DNA from: Neocallimastix lanati (nom. inval.)
Taxonomy: Eukaryota > Neocallimastigomycota > Neocallimastigomycetes > Neocallimastigales > Neocallimastigaceae
Length of the DNA: 40,000 nucleotides
Reading direction: 5' to 3'
NCBI GenBank assembly: GCA_016946835.1
Contig: JACVTC010000033.1
Location: 1,037,501 to 1,077,500, forward strand
Part shown: in pieces, positions 1 through 8,948 of the stretch
Numbering within the stretch: the stretch's first letter is position 1
Layout of the letters: each line of letters opens with the position of its first letter
The notes under the pieces: model-generated
Told to the model about the DNA's origin: nothing
What the model saw: only the letters and a program-made list of their open reading frames with translations
Database searches by the model: none
Program-made: the position numbers and the translations under genes

Positions 1-313
1 TAACTCCTTCAACTTCTAAATTAGAGATGGAATTAAATAAATAAGTACTTTCAATTTGTTCAAATAATCCCTTTTCAATATCATTTTCTTGACAGTTGGT
101 TCTAACATCTTCAATAAATGATTCAGTAAATACATCTTTACATTTATCATTTTTACAATCATTAGCCATAGAATTATATTTATTTAATTGATTAATACAA
201 GTAGTTGATATACCATTATCCTTCGAATTATAAACAATTGGAGTTAAAACCAATAATGCATATGTGGTTGTAAACATATACAACAAAATTGAAAATTTAA
301 TTAATTTTAACAT
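1..313 (-). CDS. Secreted Cys-containing protein, N-terminal part (runs off window)
   Basis: An open frame starts with ATG at 313 and stays open for 104 codons to the window edge, so the C-terminus is missing. The first 19-20 residues (MLKLIKFSILLYMFTTTYA) form a typical signal peptide: two lysines, a hydrophobic core and a small residue at the likely cleavage site. The mature part has Cys residues near positions 39, 53, 58 and 73, in a STTC, NDC, DKC, NC pattern. This suggests disulfides in an extracellular or cell-wall protein. The start is chosen because it is the first ATG, is followed at once by the signal peptide, and lies downstream of non-coding TTTA-rich DNA. I do not recognise the family. 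It is not obviously related to the LRR protein at the other end of the window. Confidence is good that it is coding and low on function. Confidence 0.72.
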   Translation of the reverse strand, partial: MLKLIKFSILLYMFTTTYALLVLTPIVYNSKDNGISTTCINQLNKYNSMANDCKNDKCKDVFTESFIEDVRTNCQENDIEKGLFEQIESTYLFNSISNLEVEGV

Positions 314-354
314 TTTGAAGATAATAAAATTAGTTTAATAATATTTATTTATTT

Positions 355-403
<49 letters not shown>

Positions 404-1013
404 ATTGTTATCTTTTAGTTATTAAAATATAAATTTTTATCTTTTTTTTTTTTTTAGTTTTTTTTTTTTGTTTTTTAATGTTTCGTTTTTTAAATAAAAA
501 ATAAAAAAATTAAATAAAAAGAAAAAATAATAAAAGTTATATATATATATGTGTGTTTTTTTAAAAAAAATTTTTATAATATATTTTTATTATTATGAAT
601 TTTTTTATCTAAATTTTATTCAAATTATTAATGAAATTGATTTAAATTTTATATTTTATTAAATATTTAATGATAAAAAGTAAAATAATATACTTTACAT
701 ATATATATATATTAACATATAATTATGATAGATATTGATACACTCAATATCTATCTTTTATTTTTATTTCTTTATTTAATACAACTTTCCAAAGACCCAA
801 ATATTTCTTTTATTAATTAAAATAATTTATATAATAATTAAGAATAATATTATATTATTTGTAATATATTATTAGGGTTCTTTTCCAATCTCTTAACTTA
901 TTAGAATTTTACCTTTTATTAATATTATATATTTATTTATTTATGGGAATTTTACTTTTTATTAATATTATATATATATTTATTTATTTTAATTTATTTA
1001 TTTATTTATATAT

Positions 1014-1110
<97 letters not shown>

Positions 1111-1270
1111 TTTCTTTATTTAATACAACTTTTCTCTTTAATTCCAAAGACCTAAATATTTCTTTTATTAATTAAAATAATTTCTGTTATAATTAAGAAT
1201 AGTTAAATTTAAAAACAGAATATTATATAATTTGTATGAAAAAAATAAGAATTTTTAACTATTATTTAAT
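314..1270. other. AT-rich intergenic DNA with two TTTA arrays
   Basis: No gene is seen. The stretch has a TTTA microsatellite at about 346-401, runs of T, and a long TTTA array at about 978-1107. Short phrases around 755-830 (a rise from CTTTATTTAATACAAC to the AAAGACC motif) recur at about 1110-1185, so the DNA on both sides of the array looks like a duplicated flank. The long open frame at 943-1155 is only the translation of the TTTA repeat. Confidence 0.7.
978..1107. repeat. TTTA tetranucleotide microsatellite
   Basis: This is a nearly uninterrupted TTTA/TATT array. The same flanking phrases (TTTATTTAATACAACTTT and CCAAAGACC) occur before it near 772-798 and after it near 1115-1152. This suggests the array sits between two copies of a short duplicated segment. 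Confidence 0.85.
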
Positions 1271-1610
1271 ACTTCCCAGGGTGTTTTTCCCTATAAGTGA
1301 AGTTGGTGTTCTCCTGCCATGGTAAGCATTCCAATGAAGAAAGCACTTGATCTGTGACAGGGCTAGTATAGTTGTTCCACCATCGATGATAGTTCAGGAG
1401 ATCACTGAAAAGAAGCCCGATGTATAAAGCGGTGTGTAGGTAATGTCTTTAATATTAGACTTGATTAGAGAGAAAGGTATGGCAAAGAATCCAAATAAAG
1501 TTTGATACTTTTTTAAAGGAGAAATTAAGCATAGTACTAAATTTTTTTTTTTTTTTTTGACTGGGATTAAAGAGAGGGGAGGACTATAGAGCCTTCAGTA
1601 TTAATTCAAA
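1271..1610. mobile_element. Dispersed repeat copy A, probably decayed retroelement
   Basis: This island is visibly richer in G and C than its surroundings. The part at about 1430-1525 aligns to the minus strand of 24586-24695 with shared blocks such as GATACTTTT followed by AAAGGAGA, and TATGG-AAAGAATC. After a 16-T run the part at 1559-1602 (GACTGGGATTAA onward) aligns to the plus strand of 24547-24589, about 29 of 39 bases without gaps. The two halves of copy B are therefore present here in opposite relative orientation. The homologous pieces share a plausible frame (tryptophan, then K/Q-R-I, later S/F-DTF), which suggests decayed coding sequence. Stops interrupt every frame. The class of element is not established. 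Confidence 0.5.
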
Positions 1611-1634
1611 AAATGTATAGTTTTTATAATTGTG

Positions 1635-1698
1635 CTTAAAATAAAATAAAATAAAATAAAATAAAAAAAAAAAAAAAACTATTCATATATATTAACAT

Positions 1699-1736
<38 letters not shown>
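1635..1736. repeat. AAAAT pentanucleotide run and long poly-A
   Basis: A short AAAAT array (about 1637-1668) is followed by poly-A, and then by a second poly-A tract of about 35 bases (1702-1736) that runs into a TA-dinucleotide stretch. These directly follow the retroelement-like island and could be its A-rich tail, or ordinary low-complexity DNA. Confidence 0.7.
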
Positions 1737-1768
<32 letters not shown>

Positions 1769-1853
1769 TTATATATAAATTAATAACTCATTTAATAACT
1801 TATTAATATATTATAAAAGTAAAATTTTTAAATATATATGACAAAAATTTAAT

Positions 1854-1914
1854 TTATTTTAATACTATATATATATATATTTAAATCATACTTTTATATA
1901 TAGTATTAAAATAA
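1854..1914. repeat. Inverted repeat (20-bp perfect arms)
   Basis: TTATTTTAATACTATATATA at 1854-1873 is the reverse complement of the sequence at 1895-1914. Next to it, AAATCATAC (1883-1891) is matched by GTATGATTT (1916-1924). The two interlocking palindromes could form a cruciform or hairpin. No coding role is seen. Confidence 0.75.
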
Positions 1915-1979
1915 GGTATGATTTAAAAATAAAAAAAAAAATAAAATAAAATAGTTGAAGAAATAAATCATCACTAAAG

Positions 1980-2345
1980 CAATGCTAATATAAAAATAGC
2001 ATAAAACCTTAATAGAATGTATATCAAAATAAAATGTGAAAATTTCATAAGAACGAGATTGAACAAAGTTATGAAGTTTAATTACTATAATTGTTAATTA
2101 AAAAAGCAAAATGTCACTTCATTCTAGTTAGCCAAATCAAAGAAATGATTAAAGAAGAACTTTTATGTTATGTTCATCGGAAGCAAATTGAATAAATAAA
2201 ATAAAATCATCAACAAACAAATTAAATGAACTAAAAGATAAGAAATAATCTTGTTAAATTAAATATGTCTAAATTCAAGAAAACATATGGGATCTTTAAA
2301 ATAGAAATATAGGTTAGAAAGAAATATTTAAAATTTACTATGAAT
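1980..2345 (-). pseudogene. Possible decayed LINE reverse transcriptase fragment
   Basis: On the minus strand, codons from 2253 to about 2152 read without a stop: Q, then FLSFSSFNLFVDDF, then ILFIQ. This resembles the RT motif Q-G-x-x-L-S-P-x-L-F-N-L-F-x-N-D of non-LTR elements. Past 2152 the frame is broken by TAA and TGA stops. The stretch is less AT-rich than its neighbours. In DNA this AT-rich, a chance F/L/I-rich reading is a real risk, so the call rests only on the order of the motif residues. Confidence 0.33.
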
Positions 2346-2614
2346 AACAATATGAAACAATTTAGCTATTTTTTTTTTTTTTTTTTTTATGGAAATATGT
2401 ATATTCATAATAACTAAACGTGGAAATATATATATATGTAAATTTTTAATTAAAATTTAAGCAATTAATATAATTAATGATAAAAAATTTTATATAAAAT
2501 CATAATTATATGAGAACTAGGGGTTAATTACAATGTACTATTTTTAATAATGTTTTATTAATTATTTCTTTAATTCATAGTTAAATTAATTGATATAAGA
2601 AATAATATAGTTTA

Positions 2615-2659
<45 letters not shown>

Positions 2660-4580
2660 TTTAAAAGTATTACTACATTGTTATTGGTCATACTACACAA
2701 TATTCTATTACATCACATTTATTATACGAATAAAAGTTTTTAATTAAAAAACAAAAGAAATGTAATTAGAGACCTATGGCTGTTATAAAACTTAAAATTA
2801 ACATATTAATTAATAATTTTTGTAAATAATTTATTCATTTAAAAAATTCACGTATTATTTAATAATGTTCATAAATAATTTATTCAATTAAAAAAAATAC
2901 TTCTTTGTAAATATATTCATATTATGTTGCAATAAACAATAATTTTTATATTATTAAATAAAAATTATAAATTTAATTTATTTTATATCTTTATAAATTT
3001 TTATAAACATTTTTTTAATGCAATTTAGGATTCATTTACTTTATTTAATTTATTTAATAATCCGAATATCTAACATCTTCTACCAAAAATTTAATAAATT
3101 TTAATTTAATTAAATAATAATTGAACAATTAGTTTTTCCTTTCAAAATTTTTGAAAAATTTCTTTTATTATAAAAATTTTATTAACGAATTTTTATAATT
3201 ACTACTAATTATTAATAATTTATTAATAAAAATATATATTTAAACATCATATTACTTTTAAAAAAATATGTATTATTCAATTAAATTTATTGAAATGTTA
3301 TTTATAGTAACTTTTAATATATCTTATTTTTATATTTAATTTTATGATCATAGAATATATTAAATAACAATACAATAACCTAAATATATATACGTGTGGA
3401 ATTAAGAATATAAAAAGATTAGGTAGTACTAAATTAAATGGACTAATAATTTTTGATGAATATAATTATTTCTATTTTTAATTGAATTATAATACATATC
3501 ATAAATATTATTAATTTATTAAAATACTTAAAATAGAAACTAGTGAAACCGTAATTACAACATTAATTTTACTGCATCGAAGTAAAAATAAAAAATAAAA
3601 AAAATTATTAAACAAATAAAAAATATAAAAATTTAAATTTAATTTTTATTATTATTATTATGATATTATTATTAATATTATTATTAGTCAATAAAAATTT
3701 AAAAGCTATATAAACTGTTTTTTTTTTCGAATTTTTTTTTCTTCGGAGTTCCCTTCATAATATAGATATAAAAATAGTTTTATTTTATTTATTTCTTTTA
3801 AAAAAATATATTTCTATCGTTTTAAAAGTATTTATATTTATATAATAAATAAAATATTTTTAGAACACTTAATGAAGGGTGCTCCTTAAATCAAATAGAA
3901 ATATATAAGAAAAAATAGAATAAAACTTCAGGCATTAAGGAATTATTATATTTTTGTTCTAATTTTTGATTTATATCTAATTTTATTATGAAAAAAACTA
4001 CTACTTTTTTCTGAAATAAAAATTATATCATAATTAGAAATTAGACAAAAATTAATAATTCAATTAATAGCCTATGTATATATTTGTATTTATAATTGTA
4101 TACATAAAATAACAACATAATTGTAAATATTTGTAAATATTTGTATATATTCATTGTATATAATATCTTTGTAAGAATTATTAAAATACAGTGAATAGTA
4201 TATGATCATATTGTAAATAATAAATATATAATTATGATAAGTAAATGTATTTTATCATTATTATGATAAAACCTGTAAATATAGAGAGCTTTATAATTTA
4301 ATTCTAGTAGGTCAATCAATGAAACATTTATCAATGTGAAATTGTACGTCTACTTTCTACTTTGTGTATATGTATATATAAAACAGTATTATTATACCAA
4401 TATTATATTAATTTAATATTATATCAATCATACTGTATTTATTGTTAATGTTTATATACATTTACATAAACCAGTATTCAATATATACTTGCTAATATTG
4501 CATGCATGTATATATATGTATATATATGTATATATAGGTAAATATTCACATGTAAATATTTTTCAAAAAGAAAGTATAGA
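2346..4580. other. AT-rich intergenic DNA, no gene seen
   Basis: The sequence is almost entirely A and T with poly-T tracts (about 2371-2388 and 2620-2656), and no open frame has gene-like composition. A short inverted pair is present: GGAGTTCCCTTCAT near 3745-3758 and ATGAAGGGTGCTCC near 3872-3885, about 115 bases apart. It could be the ends of a small decayed element. Nothing else can be supported. Confidence 0.6.
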
Positions 4581-4584
4581 ATGG

Positions 4585-4845
4585 TGTAAAATGTAATTTT
4601 AATTGAAAAAGTCACATGGAAGGAAACTTTTGGTTCCTAGATGACCTTAAATGAAAAAATTACATTTTAAATGAAACATTCAAGTTACTTCTTTTTTTAT
4701 AGTTGTATATATATTTTAATTAAAAAGTAGAAGGAAGGAAGTATATGTAATTAATAATGTAATTTTTAATAGAAAGAGTCTAATGGAAAACAACTAAATC
4801 CATTTGAAATTCAAATAGAAAAAATTACATTAAACATAAAACACA
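4585..4845. repeat. Two related foldback (MITE-like) elements
   Basis: Element 1 (about 4588-4678) begins AAAATGTAATTTT and ends AAAATTACATTTT. Inside it, GTCACATGGAAGG is matched by an inverted TTCCTAGATGAC, so the element can fold on itself almost end to end. Element 2 (about 4757-4836) has the same ends (AATGTAATTTTT and AAAAATTACATT) and a matching inner core (AATGGA against TCCATT). They share parts of their sequence and lie in the same orientation about 170 bases apart. No coding capacity or target-site duplication could be established. Confidence 0.55.
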
Positions 4846-4924
4846 TAATATTCTCTTTCTTTTTCTTTCAATGTATAGTAACGACCTTGTATATTTATAT
4901 TTATGTTCACATTATTTTCAATAT

Positions 4925-6060
4925 ATTATACATCACTATCATTTTACCACATGAAATCCGAAATTGATATAATTGTATATATGTATATATTTCATATATA
5001 TAAATATTCACTATATTTTCAATATATAATACATCACTATCATTATACCATATGAACTCCGAAATTGGTACAATTGTATATATGTATATATAATTTATGT
5101 AAATAAATGTATATTTTCACTTTATTTTCATTATTTCTTCAATACCATTACCACAGAACTTCGAAAATTGATATAATCGAAAATTGATATGTATATATTT
5201 CATATTTATATATTCACTTTATTTTCAATATAAAATACATCAATATAATTATACCATATGAACTCCGAAATTTGTACTTGTATACTTGTATATATGTATA
5301 TATTTCATATTTATATATTCACTTTATTTTCAATACATTTCTTCAATACCATTACCATATGAACTCCGAAATTGATACAATTGTATATATGTATATATTT
5401 CATATTTATATATTTCACTTTATTTTCAATACATTTCCTCAATACCTCAATACCATTACCATATGAACTCCGAAATTGATACAATTGTATATATGTATAT
5501 ATTTCATATTTATATATTCATTTTATTTTCAATATATTTCCTCAATACCATTATCATATGAACTCCGAAATTGAATCAATTGTATATATGTATATATTTG
5601 TATATATATATAATTTATGTAAATAAATACATATATTCACTTTATTTTCAATATATTTCTTCAATACCATTACCACATGAACTTCGAAATTGATACAATA
5701 TATATATTTGTATATATAATTTATGTAAATAAATACATATATCCACTTTATTTTCAATATAAAATACATCAATATCATTATACCATATGAACACCGAAAT
5801 TGGTACAATTGTATATATGTATATTTTTCATATTTTCATATTCAGTTTATTTTCAGTACATTTCCTCAATACCATTACCATATAAACTCCGAAATTGATA
5901 CAAATGTATATATGTATATATTTGTGTATATAATTTATGTAAATAAATACATATATTCACTTATTTTCAATATATTTCTTCAATACCATTACCACATTAA
6001 CTTCGAAATTGATACAATTGTATATATGTATATATTTGTATAAATAATTTATGTAAATGA
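4925..6060. repeat. Minisatellite, about 11 units of about 94-119 bp
   Basis: The unit is recognised by the core CATATGAACTCCGAAATTG followed by ATACAATTGTATATATGTAT and then a TATTCACTTTATTTTCAATA block. The core recurs near 4952, 5052, 5155, 5258, 5357, 5459, 5557, 5676, 5785, 5879 and 5996, so spacing is about 94-119 bases. Two linker types occur: a short one (TTTCATATTTATATATTC) and a longer one (TATAATTTATGTAAATAAAT). Long-linker units lie mainly in the second half. Each unit carries a TATATACATATA-type palindromic segment. The open frames in it (5272-5466 plus, 5554-5808 minus) are repeat translations, not genes. Confidence 0.88.
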
Positions 6061-7558
6061 ATACATTAATTCCTATACACACCAATAATAACCTGAGATA
6101 TTTTAAAGAATATTAATTATGAAAAAATATTCTAAAAAATATCATATTATCAAAGCAAAGATAAAAAATAAAAATTTCTTTTTTTATAAAAATTTTTTTC
6201 TTTTTAAAATATCATCTAATTATATAATATCATTTCTCAATTAAACTAATCAACTATTGAAAAACATTTTAGCAATCTATACGCCAAGAAATTATGAATA
6301 TAATTTCTAGGGGTTCATCAAAATTTATAGATATTAGGAGTTAGTTTGCTAGGTCAATCAAATTCTCAATAATTCTAGTTTTGATGAAAAAAAGCTAAAT
6401 GTTCAAAAGTGATTAAGAGAAAATGAATGAAATAGATGAGGATATAAGAAAAAAAAAATTAAGAAATTTTTTTTTTAAAAATCTTTGTTGAACATTAACA
6501 GTTTATTTAATGTACATATTCATATATGTAATATATATATAGAAAGCAGTTCTATATATTAAAAACATATATATAGATAGCAGTTGTATATATTATGTAT
6601 AGATATCTATAATTTAGTTATAGATGATTTGTACATAGAATATGTATTGAATTTAAAAAATATGTGAATTAAGTAAATTATTATAAAATGTATATAATAA
6701 TTATATTTTTTTTTAAAATTTACACTATAATATATAATATAGTACTATATCTACGTAAAATAGTCTTTATGTGGAAATAGAAATATATATTATAGTTATA
6801 TATTGTACAATAATTATATGGAAGTGTGTATATTTTATATATATAATGTATATAATGTAAATATATGTAAATATATGTAAATAGCTGTGTAAATAGTGTA
6901 AATAAAATAATTATAAATAGTACTTTAAAGATTATATTTATTTGTTAAAATTTTTTGTGTTTCTATATTTCAAAAAATTATATAAGATTGAAGAGAAAAT
7001 AAATATATAAGTAAACTATAAAATTATAATAAAATAGTTTCAAATTATTAAACTTTAGGGTTAAAATTTTTTATAAATTATAAATTTATACAAATTAAAC
7101 TTTGATTAAGGATTGAATGAATATTGAATAATATTTTAAAAAATATTAAAAATTGTAATTTTTTTTTTTTTTTTAATTTTATTATATATATAAATTAAAA
7201 TTATGATGAATAATAATGAATAAGAAGAGAAAGAAAACGATGATGAAGATGAAGATAATGAAATAAATGAAGAATTAAAAGATGAATTTACATAATTGGA
7301 AAAGGAACAAAATGAAATTGTTAATAATATATCAGAGTCAATAAAAAGAAGAAGTCAATTGAAAAAGGATAGCAAGTCAACAATCAAATTGTAAGTTGAT
7401 TCTACATATTATTTTAAAAAATTATTTAATTATATATATATATTACAAATTAGAGAAGAAATTATTTTGATAAGAATATATTTAAAAATTTTATAAATTA
7501 AAAAAAATAATAAAAAAAAATATAATATATTAATATGTGCTTATGTTTTTGGTTAAAA

Positions 7559-7590
<32 letters not shown>

Positions 7591-8536
7591 TTATATTTAA
7601 ACAATATTTATATTCTATAAATAATTAAAATTATATTTAAGCAATAATAATAATAATAATAAATGCTGATAATGGAAAGCTAACAACAAACGATGTTTAA
7701 GGCATTTTCTGATAATTTTAAATTTTTATCTCTAATAAAATTTTTTTTATTTTTTTTATAACTATTAAGTTATATATCTTACAAAATATATATATATATA
7801 TTAACATTTAGTAAAATAATTTATTTATTTATTTATATTTAAAAATTTTTTTAACAAAATATTTTTTATTATTATTTATTTAATATATTATAAATTATTT
7901 ATGTTTTATTTATTTATAATTATATTTAATAAATAAATATTATTATAGAGAAAAATAAATCAAATAACATAAAACTTAAATTTATTTATATATATAAAAA
8001 AAATCATTAGAAATAATTTATAATTTATATATAATGCAAATCAAATATTATTAATTAAAAAAATTGATAAAATTAAATAATAGTATAAATTTCATTTTAA
8101 AATTCTAAATTCTGTATTTTTCTATAAATATAATTTTTGCTTTAGTTATTATTATTGTTGATTTCTCAACTCCTTTTATAATTTATATTTAAAATATTAA
8201 AATATACTATAATATAATATATAATTTTAATTAAATATTTATAATATATATATTTTATTACGAATAAATAAAATTCTTAAAATAACTCTTATATATATTG
8301 AATCCGAATTTTTTTTTTTTTTTTTTTTTTTTTTATATTTTATTTATTATTTTTATTTTAATTTTTATTTTTTTATTTTTTTTATATACATTTGATAATT
8401 AATTACAAAAATATTATTAAATATAAATATGATATATATGAATAAAGTTTCTTATTTAAATAAGATGAAGTTAAAGTAATGAATACTTTTAATTTGGTAT
8501 TTTATCTTATTTAAATTAAATAAATATAAATATATA
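6061..8536. other. AT-rich intergenic DNA, little recognisable content
   Basis: No intact gene is seen. A slightly less AT-rich patch at about 6260-6440 has long stop-poor stretches, but they shift frame and match nothing I recognise. A roughly 43-base tandem pair, ATATATAGAAAGCAGTT and ATATATAGATAGCAGTT, lies at 6533-6592. The only gene-like piece is the broken acidic reading frame at 7203-7390, listed separately. Confidence 0.55.
7203..7390 (+). pseudogene. Possible decayed first exon of an acidic protein
   Basis: From ATG 7203 one frame reads through 62 codons with only two stops, both TAA, each one base away from CAA (Gln). Between the stops it encodes a strongly acidic stretch with alternating E, D and N, then a lysine- and arginine-bearing stretch (ESIKRRSQLKKDS). 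It ends in a good 5' splice site, GTAAGTTG, at 7391. This composition differs from the AT-only DNA around it and resembles the exons of the window's real genes. No convincing continuation was found downstream. The alternative is a chance frame. Confidence 0.35.
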
Positions 8537-8633
8537 TGTAATGTGATTATTAATAATAGATAATTTTACTATCTTTTTTTTTTTTTTTTTAATTTAATTT
8601 TAGTTGAAATTATTATTAATATTATTATTTTGC

Positions 8634-8672
<39 letters not shown>

Positions 8673-8780
8673 GTAATGTGATTATTAATACAGATAATTT
8701 AACTATTTTTTTTTTAATTTATTGTTAGTTGCTATTATTATTTTGCTATTAATTTATTTTTTTTTTTTTTTTAATTAAAT
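8537..8780. repeat. Imperfect tandem duplication of about 130 bp with poly-T
   Basis: The block AATGTGATTATTAATA, AGATAATTT, ACTAT, poly-T, TTTTGCTATTAATTTTTTT occurs at about 8538-8668 and again at about 8674-8775. It lies just beyond the 3' end of the Hsp78 gene. It is non-coding. Confidence 0.65.
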
Positions 8781-8948
8781 ATTATTTTAAATAATTTTTA
8801 TTTTTATTATATATAAAAAATATAAATAATTATAATATTATGAGATAATAAAAGATAATAGATAATGATATATATATATATTTTTTATAGTTTAAATTAA
8901 TTTTTTTTTCAATTATAGGTATTAATTTTTTTATTATTAATATAACTT

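Noticed and set aside
943-1155. Hydrophobic 70-aa open frame (IYLF repeats)
   Set aside because: It is only a translation of the TTTA microsatellite. The same applies to 31262-31468, 33424-33633, 34304-34537 and 28120-28520.
5272-5808. Open frames on both strands within the 5-kb minisatellite
   Set aside because: They follow the repeat period and have no conserved domain. They exist because the unit happens to lack stops in one frame.
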